DNA of 64,000 nucleotides from Micromonospora polyrhachis. Lineage in GTDB: Bacteria; Actinomycetota; Actinomycetes; Mycobacteriales; Micromonosporaceae. The DNA lies in NCBI RefSeq assembly GCF_014203835.1, contig NZ_JACHJW010000001.1, forward strand, positions 2,689,176-2,753,175. Direction: 5' to 3'. Positions 52,838-64,000 of this stretch are shown one piece after another (the first letter of the stretch is position 1; each line of letters opens with the position of its first letter). The notes beneath the pieces are model-generated. The model saw only the letters and a program-made list of their open reading frames with translations. It was not told the DNA's origin and did not search any database. Both the position numbers and the translations under genes were made by a program.

Positions 52838-53383
52838 TCAGGCGGTCGATCCCCAACGGGCCTGTTCCAGCAGCTCCGCCGCCCGGTCCCGAGCATCTGG
52901 ATCGGCCGAGCGCAGCAACGCCGCCGCCTCGTCGATCGTCTCGGTAAGCGCCCGCCACTGCGCCTCGCGCTCCCGTACCGCCCGAGAGTGGGCGGCGAGC
53001 TGGCGGGTCTTGGCCCACAACTCGACGAAGACGGAGACCTTGGCCCGCAACACCCACGGGTCGAACGGCTTGGTCAGGTAGTCGACCGCGCCGACCGCGT
53101 AACCCCGCAACGCGAGTTGGGCATCCCGGTCCGCGGCGGTGAGGAAGATGATCGGGACGTGTCGGGTCCGTTCCCGCCGCTTGATGTGGCTCGCGGTTTC
53201 GAAGCCGTCCATGTCCGGCATCTGCGCGTCGAGCAGGATCACCGCAAAGTCGTCCACCAGCAGTTGCTTGAGCGCCGCCTCGCCACTCTCCACCGCGACC
53301 GACTGCACCGGCAGCCCCTGGAGGATCGCCTCCAGAGCCATCAGGTTCTCCCGCCGATCGTCGACCAGCAGCGCCTTGGCCAT
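52838..53383 (-). CDS. osaB: OsaB-like response regulator with coiled coil
   Basis: A 181-residue protein: a receiver domain (about 1-125) with KALLVDDRREN, phosphoacceptor Asp52 in AVILLDAQMPD, FLTAAD and the Lys in DYLTKPFD, and a C-terminal helical/coiled-coil part (about 125-181). It has no DNA-binding output domain. This matches OsaB of Streptomyces coelicolor, which lies next to the hybrid kinase OsaA and is needed for osmoadaptation. A GTG at 53392 is an alternative start. Confidence 0.85.
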   Translation of the reverse strand: MAKALLVDDRRENLMALEAILQGLPVQSVAVESGEAALKQLLVDDFAVILLDAQMPDMDGFETASHIKRRERTRHVPIIFLTAADRDAQLALRGYAVGAVDYLTKPFDPWVLRAKVSVFVELWAKTRQLAAHSRAVREREAQWRALTETIDEAAALLRSADPDARDRAAELLEQARWGSTA

Positions 53384-53402
53384 CTCGCTCACGACATCGC
53401 CT

Positions 53403-53557
53403 CGCTTCGCTCGCCGCCGCCGTGGGACACCCTGAGCCAACCGGCTCGCTCACCACGCTCGCTCGACAACGCCCCGCTTCGCTCGCCGCCGCCGTGGGAC
53501 ACCCTGAGCCAACCGGCTCGCTCACCACGCTCGCTCGACAACGCCCCGCTTCGCTCG
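53403..53557. repeat. 72-bp tandem duplication between osaA and osaB
   Basis: Two full 72-bp units (53403-53474, 53475-53546) and the first 11 bases of a third (53547-53557). The units are identical by eye and contain the cgcttcgctcg motif. They fill the ~178-base gap between the two genes. Confidence 0.9.
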
Positions 53558-53561
53558 TCGA

Positions 53562-57935
<4,374 letters not shown>

Positions 57936-58113
57936 CATTCCTCGCTCAGCTCGGGGAGATGGCAGTACGCGACACCGACCAGGTTCCGGGACGGTCGGGT
58001 GTCCCCATCATTGTGCCCCCGCCCGCCGGAATCGACCGGCGCTGACCTGCGCCGCCGAAGCCCGATCGGGGCCTGGCTTGGAACTATGGCCGGCTGGGTG
58101 GAGGATACGAAGG

Positions 58114-60216
58114 GTGTCAGCGGAGGCGGGGCCCGCGTTCACCAGCGGTGCAGACGAGCACGTTCGCCGGGTACGGCTCCCCGCCGACCGGCGCACACCC
58201 GCCACCGCCCGGGCCATCGTCCGGTCCGTGCTGGCGGAGGCGAATCTCGACGAGCTGCTCGACGAGGCGCTGCTACTGACCACCGAACTGTCCACCAACG
58301 CGGTCGAACACGCCGGCACCGAACTGGACATCGAGGTCGTCGCGGACAGACATGGCCTGACGGTGACGGTTTCCGACTTCGCCCCCGGCCGGATCGGCGA
58401 CGTGATCGCCCGACCCCGGATCGACGCCACCGACATCGCCGAGGTCTCCGAACGGGGCCGTGGCCTGTTGCTCGTCGACCACTTCGCCAGCCGCTGGGGC
58501 ACCACCCACCAGCCGACCGGCAAGGGTGTCTGGTTCCGACTCGATCGCAAGCACGCGGCTCCCGGGGCGAATCCCGGGACGAATCCCGGGCGGTCGGATC
58601 CGGCAACCGTCGCCGCCGGGCCACTGGCCGGTGCGTCCGATCCGCCACCCGAACGGGCCGTACCGAGCGCCGGGGCGCTGAGTGCCCTGATGCAGACGGC
58701 CCCGGACCCGTACTCCGACGATCCACTACCGGAGTTCGCCGGCAATCTGCTGGCCCGCATCGGCGAGATGCTCGGGGCGGCCGGCGGGTCCGTACGCCTT
58801 GATCGGGGTGACGGGGCGGGCGATCAGCTCCTCGCCCGATACGGACGACAGCCCCGCTCCGGCGACGCCCTGGTCCGGGTGCCACTGGCGGTGAACCGGC
58901 CCTACTCCGGGGAACTGGAACTCGACGCGGCCCCCTCGGCGTACGCCCGGCCGCTGGCCGCCCTGATGGCGGAACGGCTCTCCCTGCACCTGGAGAACGA
59001 TCGGCTTCGCCGGGCGGACGTACGCCGCCAGACCTGGTTGACCTTCCTCGCCGAGGCGAGCGAACTGCTTGCCCAGTCCCTCGACGTCGAGCTGACCATG
59101 GCGTTGATCCCGCAGCTCGTGGTGCCCCGACTCGGCCAGTGGTGTGCGGTACACATCACCGACGAGTGGGGTCGACTCCGGCTCGCGGCGGCGAGCCACG
59201 CCGATGAGTCGATGCTGCCGCAACTGCACGAGGTGCTCGACGAGAGCGGTCCCGATTCGGCCCAGGCCCGGCTTCGGGAGGCCTCCCGGATCGGTACGCA
59301 GGTGCCGATCGGCGGGCCGATGGACGGCTTCGCGGTGCCTCTGGTCGCGCGGGGGCAGCGGCTCGGCACCCTGGCGGTCGGGCGGCACCAACGCCACCGG
59401 CACGATCCCGACGAGATCGCCGTGCTGGAGGACGTGGCCCGGCGGGCGGCGCTGGCGATCGAGAACGCCCGGATCCACGCGGAGCGGCGGCGGGTCGCGC
59501 AGACCCTGCAACAGTCCCTCCTGCCGCCGGTGCTTCCGGTGGTGGACGGAATCGGATTCGCCGCCGAGTACGTGCCGACCGGTGACGACGCCGAGGTGGG
59601 CGGCGACTTCTACGACGTACTGCCGCTACCCGACGGCCGGTGGTTGGTGGCTGTCGGCGACGTCTCGGGCAAGGGGGTCCAGGCCGCCGCCGTCACCGGG
59701 CTGGTCCGCGATGTGATCCGGGTGCTGGTCGGCGACGGCAAGCCACTGCCGGAGGCACTGTCCCGGCTCAACGAGACGCTGCTCGAACGTGGTGCTGGCC
59801 GCTACTGCACGCTGGCGCTGGCCGCCGTGGGACGGGGGCCGGACGGGCAGCTCGACGTGTCCCTACATCTCGCCGGTCACGACCGGCCGGTCCTGGTCCG
59901 GGGCAGCGGTCGGGCCGACTTCGTCGGGACCGGCGGCACCGCCCTGGGTCTGCTGGACTCCATCGCCACACCGGCTGCGGACGTGCTGCTGGGCCCGGGT
60001 GACGCGCTGGTCTTCTTCACCGACGGCGTGACCGAGCGGCGGCGTGGGCGGGAGCTGTTCGGCACTGATCGGCTCCGGGACGCCACGGTGCCGCTGGCCG
60101 GCTATTCGGCCGAGGTGATGGCCGCCCGGCTCCGCTCCACCGCGATCGGTTTCTCCGCCGAGTCGCCACGCGACGACATCGCTATCCTGGTACTGCGTAA
60201 TGACATGATCGGCTGA
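58114..60216 (+). CDS. osaC: OsaC-like anti-sigma kinase / GAF / SpoIIE phosphatase
   Basis: A 700-residue multidomain regulator that starts at GTG 58114 after ggagg. Parts: an RsbW-type HATPase (about 15-145, with TTELSTNAVEHA, the N-box, and SERGRGLLLVDHFASRWG), a linker, a GAF domain (about 290-460), and a SpoIIE/PP2C phosphatase (about 465-700, with TLQQSLLPP, GGDFYDVLPLPDGRW, GDVSGKGVQAA, FFTDGVTE and DDIAILVLR). In S. coelicolor OsaC has this architecture and returns sigma-B to baseline after osmotic shock. Its likely partners are a sigma-B-type factor and a STAS protein such as the one at 49226. Confidence 0.9.
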   Translation: MSAEAGPAFTSGADEHVRRVRLPADRRTPATARAIVRSVLAEANLDELLDEALLLTTELSTNAVEHAGTELDIEVVADRHGLTVTVSDFAPGRIGDVIARPRIDATDIAEVSERGRGLLLVDHFASRWGTTHQPTGKGVWFRLDRKHAAPGANPGTNPGRSDPATVAAGPLAGASDPPPERAVPSAGALSALMQTAPDPYSDDPLPEFAGNLLARIGEMLGAAGGSVRLDRGDGAGDQLLARYGRQPRSGDALVRVPLAVNRPYSGELELDAAPSAYARPLAALMAERLSLHLENDRLRRADVRRQTWLTFLAEASELLAQSLDVELTMALIPQLVVPRLGQWCAVHITDEWGRLRLAAASHADESMLPQLHEVLDESGPDSAQARLREASRIGTQVPIGGPMDGFAVPLVARGQRLGTLAVGRHQRHRHDPDEIAVLEDVARRAALAIENARIHAERRRVAQTLQQSLLPPVLPVVDGIGFAAEYVPTGDDAEVGGDFYDVLPLPDGRWLVAVGDVSGKGVQAAAVTGLVRDVIRVLVGDGKPLPEALSRLNETLLERGAGRYCTLALAAVGRGPDGQLDVSLHLAGHDRPVLVRGSGRADFVGTGGTALGLLDSIATPAADVLLGPGDALVFFTDGVTERRRGRELFGTDRLRDATVPLAGYSAEVMAARLRSTAIGFSAESPRDDIAILVLRNDMIG

Positions 60217-60312
60217 GCCGACATCGACGAATCGTCGAAGGACACCGCCGGTACGGCAAGCCGAAGCGCCTTACGGACGAGGGCGTCGGCCATATCTGGG
60301 AAGGTCCTACCC

Positions 60313-62070
60313 ATGGTCCGCATGCTCCTTGGGCGCCGCGCCGCCAGCGCCTCACCGAGCGCCGGGCAGGACCCCCGTCCGCGTTCCGGGCCACGGAACC
60401 GGGACCGCTACCTGGACCTGTGGCGTGCGGCCGCACTGGTACGGGTGGTCGTCTACCACGTCTTCGGCTGGGTCTGGCTGACCGTCCTCTTTCCCGCGAT
60501 GGGGCTGATGTTCGCCCTGGCGGGCTCCCTGATGGCCAGTTCCCTGGACCGTAGCGGGCCGAAGGCGATCGCCCGCCGGCTCCGCCGACTGCTTCCACCC
60601 CTGTGGGCGTTCGCGGCGGTGGCCGTACCGCTCATGCTGTTCACCGGATGGGGGGCGGCCCCCACCGCCCACCTCGGCTGGGGTGAGCTGCTCTGGTGGA
60701 TCTTCCCGGCGCGTACGCCACCGACCGGGAGCCAGTCCTGGGCCTGGGCGTTCAACGCGGTGCTCTGGTACATCGTCACGTACCTGTGGCTGGTGCTGCT
60801 CTCGCCCGCCCTGCTGGCCGCCTTCCGCCGCTGGCCGTGGCGCACCCTCGCCGTGGCGGTCGCCGTACCCGTGGCGTCCCTGTTCGGCGTGGTGCAGATC
60901 GGCGGCTACTTCAACGAGCAGGCGACCAATGTCGGCACCTACGTGGCGTGCTGGCTGCTCGGCTTCGCCCACCACGACGGCCTGCTCAAGCGACTGCCGG
61001 CCCGCCGGTACGCCATCGCGGTGGCCGCGTTCGCGCTCGCCGGCGCCGCCTGGGTGCTCGCCGCCGCCTGGTCGAGCGGCAGTTTCGACCTCAACCGCAT
61101 CCCCGGCGGCAACACTTTCTGGTCGATCGCATTCGTCGCCACGGTGCTGCGGTTCCGCCCCCGACTCGACTGGCTGGCCCAAATCCGGCCGTTGAACCGG
61201 ACGGTGGAGTTGCTGAACGCCCGGGCGGTCACCATCTACCTGTGGCACATGCCAGCCGGCCTGCTCGCCGCCATCGGACTCAGCTCGATGGTGCTCTCCG
61301 ACTGGGCCGGCAACGTCGTGCTCCGGTTGACCGTGGTGTGGCTGCTCACCGCGGTGGCGGTGGCCCTGCTCGGCTGGGTCGAGGATCTCGCCGCCCGGCG
61401 GTCGCCCACCCTGATCCCGCGTACCGGCACCTCGCCGAAGGCCACCGTTCGGCCCGTGGAGGCACCGTCCACGCTGACCACCTCGACCGAGAGCACGCCG
61501 GCGCTACCGGTCCCGCGCCGGATCGGGCCGGGCGACCGTTGGCATCGGGGGATGGTCGCGACGGTCGCGACCCTCGCCGCCTGCCTAGCCTTCACCGCGC
61601 TCAACGTCCTACCCGGTACGCCAACCCAGAGCCAGGACCGTCATCCCCGGCACGAAACCATGCACTACCTGTCCGACCTGCTCCTGGTGCTGGAGGACCC
61701 GTCCGCCCCCGAGCCGGCGGCCCAGTCGATCCCACTACCACCGACACCAACCAATGTGGACGATGCCCGCCCACGCGGGGTCGTCACCCCGGCCCCCAGT
61801 CGGCTTCGGGTGCATCCGCCACCCGGCTGTGAACGCCTCCGGGCGGTCATCGAGGTGGTCGACACCGACAATGACGGCGTCCAGGTGACCTTCGCCGTCC
61901 GTACCGACGGGGTCACGGTCTACGAGTCGAGCGCCCGCAGCCGGGGAGACCTCGCTGAGGAGATCGACGTCGACGTGACCGAGGCGACCTTCGTCGACCT
62001 GGTCGCCACCAGCTCAGCCGGCCGGGCGTCCACGATCTGGGCCGACGGCCGCTTCGTCTGTATCTCGTGA
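60313..62070 (+). CDS. Acyltransferase-3-like membrane protein with exported NPCBM-like domain
   Basis: A 585-residue protein. Ten predicted membrane segments (about 35-380) match the acyltransferase-3 family: RDRYLDLWRAAALVRVVVYHVFGW at the start (the usual catalytic His lies in this segment), FPAMGLMFALAGSLMA and YLWHMPAGLLAAI. A further segment (about 420-435) leads to an extracytoplasmic domain (about 500-585) with AVIEVVDTDNDGVQVTFAVRTDG, which resembles NPCBM/NEW2 sugar-binding domains. It probably acylates a cell-surface glycan or lipid; the acceptor is unknown. Confidence 0.82.
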   Translation: MVRMLLGRRAASASPSAGQDPRPRSGPRNRDRYLDLWRAAALVRVVVYHVFGWVWLTVLFPAMGLMFALAGSLMASSLDRSGPKAIARRLRRLLPPLWAFAAVAVPLMLFTGWGAAPTAHLGWGELLWWIFPARTPPTGSQSWAWAFNAVLWYIVTYLWLVLLSPALLAAFRRWPWRTLAVAVAVPVASLFGVVQIGGYFNEQATNVGTYVACWLLGFAHHDGLLKRLPARRYAIAVAAFALAGAAWVLAAAWSSGSFDLNRIPGGNTFWSIAFVATVLRFRPRLDWLAQIRPLNRTVELLNARAVTIYLWHMPAGLLAAIGLSSMVLSDWAGNVVLRLTVVWLLTAVAVALLGWVEDLAARRSPTLIPRTGTSPKATVRPVEAPSTLTTSTESTPALPVPRRIGPGDRWHRGMVATVATLAACLAFTALNVLPGTPTQSQDRHPRHETMHYLSDLLLVLEDPSAPEPAAQSIPLPPTPTNVDDARPRGVVTPAPSRLRVHPPPGCERLRAVIEVVDTDNDGVQVTFAVRTDGVTVYESSARSRGDLAEEIDVDVTEATFVDLVATSSAGRASTIWADGRFVCIS

Positions 62071-62120
62071 CCGGTCTCGTCTGGGTCTCCTGAACAGGCT
62101 AGCCGGCCGGCCGCCACCGG

Positions 62121-63311
62121 TCAGAATTCGGCGAACAGGTACGGCGTACAGCGCGGGAACAGGGCCCGCAGTTCCGCTTCGGCGGACCGGTCCACGGTGC
62201 CGAAGCCCCGGATGGCCACGTCGGCGGGGTCGAGGACGCCGTAGACCAGCCCGGAGAGCCCCGCACCGGTCAGCGTCGCGCTGGGCAGTGACGGCTCCAA
62301 CCCGCGTACGACCTCCAGCTTCCCGTCCGCGCCATCCAGTAGGTAGCTACCAGCGACGAACGGATCGTCGACGACCTCGACGGTCAGCCGGCCGGAACCG
62401 ACGGTCAGTCCGGCCAACGCCTCCAGCGACAGCACCCGGGCCATCGGTGCGCCACCGGTCGGATAGACCACCTGACGCTGGACGTGCACGGCGAAGTCGG
62501 TCGCCCACAACTCGGGGGTCTCGTCGGCCGACACCCGCACGCTGATCTCCGCGACCTGGTCGACGTGGTAGGCGAAGAACCGCAGCAGCAACGCTCGACC
62601 CAACGGCCCGGTGGTGAGCAGATCACCACCGGTCAACTTCCCGCCGTGGTCGTCGATGCGGTAACGCACTGCGCCGACAACCGCACCGTCGACCTCGGCG
62701 ACGGCCAGCCAGTCCTTGTCCTCGTCGCGCTGACGTACCGCACGGAACTCCGGGGGGACGGCGAACCCGTGCCGCTCACCCAGCAGCCGGTGGGTGAGGT
62801 CGCGATAGCTGCCGTAGCGCTCCCCGATCCGGTGCAGGGTGACCTCGCCGGGCAGTTGGACCCGCAGCAGCGATCCGAGGTCGGCCGGCGCGAAGGTGGC
62901 GGTGCGGGCCGCCGGCAGCCCGACGTAGCCGAACCGCTCGTAGAAGGAGGGGCGAAACGGGTAGAGCGCGCTGATCGAATGGCCGGTGTCCCGCATCTCA
63001 CCGAGCAGTCGGTGCAGCAGTGCCCGGACGTGGCCCTGGCGACGGCCCAACGGGTGGGTGGCGACCCCGGCGACGCCGGCCATCGGCTGGACCGATCCTC
63101 GCAGGTTCTGTCGCATCGGGATGGCCGACACGGTGGCCACGGGCCGATCCCCGTCCGCCGCGACGAGCGTCACGTTCCCGTCGACGTACGGCAGGTAACG
63201 CCGGAACTCCTCCTCCCGGCCGGGGCCGCTCGGGGACTGCTCGAAGGCGTACGCTTGGAGGGGTAGGGCGGTCGTGAGACGTTCTTCGCCGGTTACCTGT
63301 CGGATGTCCAC
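62121..63311 (-). CDS. Eis-like GNAT N-acetyltransferase
   Basis: A 396-residue enzyme of the Eis family (Enhanced intracellular survival). DIRQVTGEERLTTALPLQAYAFEQS starts the first GNAT domain; GVAGVATHPLGRRQGHVRALLHRLL is the acetyl-CoA loop, and SALYPFRPSFYERFGYV carries the conserved Tyr. A second GNAT-like region and an SCP2-like C-terminal domain follow, and the chain ends in Phe (YLFAEF), as Eis does, where the terminal carboxylate acts as a base. Eis acetylates aminoglycosides and peptide substrates; the substrate here is unknown. The GTG at 63311 is chosen over 63314. Confidence 0.88.
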   Translation of the reverse strand: MDIRQVTGEERLTTALPLQAYAFEQSPSGPGREEEFRRYLPYVDGNVTLVAADGDRPVATVSAIPMRQNLRGSVQPMAGVAGVATHPLGRRQGHVRALLHRLLGEMRDTGHSISALYPFRPSFYERFGYVGLPAARTATFAPADLGSLLRVQLPGEVTLHRIGERYGSYRDLTHRLLGERHGFAVPPEFRAVRQRDEDKDWLAVAEVDGAVVGAVRYRIDDHGGKLTGGDLLTTGPLGRALLLRFFAYHVDQVAEISVRVSADETPELWATDFAVHVQRQVVYPTGGAPMARVLSLEALAGLTVGSGRLTVEVVDDPFVAGSYLLDGADGKLEVVRGLEPSLPSATLTGAGLSGLVYGVLDPADVAIRGFGTVDRSAEAELRALFPRCTPYLFAEF

Positions 63312-63375
63312 CACCTCATCCCAGCGCGGTTGGCGGCGATCTTCAACCGGATTGCTCCGCCCCGGGCCAGCCCGG

Positions 63376-64000
63376 TCATGCCGCGCCGACCAGACCGAGT
63401 TCCCCCAGCACCCGGGCCAGTCGGTCGTTCTCGGCCCGCAGGAACGCGTCGAACTCCTCCCCGTCGAGATAGGCATCGGTCCAGCCGTACCGGGCCAGGG
63501 CCGCCTGCCAAGGCCCGCACCCGCGCAATCGGGCCACCGTCGCCCGCATCGTGGTGACATCCCCCTCGGCGAGGCCCGGCGGGGCGACCACACCCCGCCA
63601 GTTGGCGAACACCACGTCCACACCGTTCTCCCGCAGGGTGGGGGCGTGGATACCGGGGATCCGCCGCTCGCTGGTGACCGCGAGCACCCGTAGCTGCCCG
63701 GAGGCGATCTGGTCGGCGTACTCGCTGACCCCGGAGACCCCGAAGGCGACCTGCTTGCCGAGGATCGCCGCGAGCAGGTCACCGCCCCCGTCGTACCGGT
63801 GGTAGGCGACCTGGCGTGGTCGGATGCCGACGGCCTCCGCGAGCAGCATCGGCGCGAGATGGTCCGGGCCGCCGGCGGTGGAGCCGCCGCCCACCGGTAC
63901 CGCGGCCGGTTGGGCCCGCCACGCGGTGACCAGGTCGGCCAGTTCCCGGTACGGCGAGTCGCGGGTGACCACGATGATGGCCGGCTCCTCGATCAGGCGG
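63376..64000 (-). CDS. TctC-family substrate-binding protein, partial
   Basis: The C-terminal ~208 residues of a tripartite tricarboxylate transporter (TTT) binding protein; the start lies beyond the window. Features: ELADLVTAW, VGGGSTAGGPDHLAPMLL (the ligand-binding loop), YDGGGDLLAAILGKQVAFGVSGVSE, RVLAVTSERRIPGIHAPTLRENGVDVVFANWRGVVAPPG, and a C-terminal amphipathic end. The family delivers carboxylates such as citrate or tricarballylate to TctAB. No membrane subunit is visible in the window. Confidence 0.88.
   Translation of the reverse strand, partial: RLIEEPAIIVVTRDSPYRELADLVTAWRAQPAAVPVGGGSTAGGPDHLAPMLLAEAVGIRPRQVAYHRYDGGGDLLAAILGKQVAFGVSGVSEYADQIASGQLRVLAVTSERRIPGIHAPTLRENGVDVVFANWRGVVAPPGLAEGDVTTMRATVARLRGCGPWQAALARYGWTDAYLDGEEFDAFLRAENDRLARVLGELGLVGAA

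Noticed and set aside
53403-53557. A CRISPR array or a coding gene in the 72-bp repeats
   Set aside because: No spacers between units; frames across the repeats have no domain and simply extend from osaB.

Overview
The window is high-GC (about 70%) DNA from an actinomycete. The gene set points to Micromonosporaceae, most likely Micromonospora or a close relative: an Scr1/DUF397 pair, futalosine-pathway menaquinone genes, a BldC regulator, an Osa-type osmotic-stress locus, a long Pta with a DRTGG domain, and many small GC-rich palindromes between genes. The genus is an inference from gene content; the actinobacterial assignment is secure.

Layout. 1-3151 is a small accessory region: the tail of a DUF5753 regulator, two near-identical DUF397 genes, a disrupted ABC ATPase fragment and three small membrane proteins. 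3167-6396 is pta-ackA. 6747-12039 holds a secreted V8/trypsin-like protease, an ECF sigma factor with a CU044_5270-type membrane partner, an anchored protein of unknown role and a secreted serine beta-lactamase-like hydrolase. 12133-14804 is a translationally coupled regulator/ABC-2 exporter operon. 15251-18425 is a cobalamin-riboswitch-controlled B12 uptake operon (btuF-btuC-btuD). 18518-22020 has two divergent secreted peptidases (M14 and C39-like). 22025-24446 holds a DUF559 protein and small unknown or membrane proteins.

24517-49101 carries much of the respiratory-cofactor chemistry, mixed with other genes: mqnE, ubiX, mqnP and ubiD for menaquinone; ccsB, resB, ccdA and a TlpA-like lipoprotein for System II cytochrome c maturation; and hemL for tetrapyrroles. 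Between them lie an NlpC/P60 hydrolase, a proline-rich membrane protein, a DEAD-box helicase, a cysteine desulfhydrase-like enzyme with an Lrp regulator, bldC, an orphan terpene synthase, and a GntR/DUF1648 pair. 49226-52759 has a STAS protein and an ABC-2 exporter divergent from a GbsR/MarR regulator, with a perfect 22-bp palindrome between them.

52838-60216 is an osaB-osaA / osaC-like locus: a coiled-coil response regulator, a 1457-residue soluble poly-HAMP hybrid kinase, and a divergent RsbW/GAF/SpoIIE phosphatase that probably connects to sigma-B-type partner switching. The window ends with a membrane acyltransferase carrying an exported NPCBM-like domain, an Eis-like acetyltransferase and a truncated TctC-type binding protein.

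The most unusual signals are (i) a dispersed family of about 55-60-bp GGGCCC-centred palindromes, two copies of which lie inside coding sequence (btuC and ccdA) and are translated; (ii) a two-level internal repeat (276 bp and 552 bp) in the poly-HAMP kinase; (iii) several short tandem duplications at gene ends; and (iv) an orphan terpene synthase divergent from ubiX. No rRNA, tRNA, CRISPR array, intact transposase or prophage was seen.
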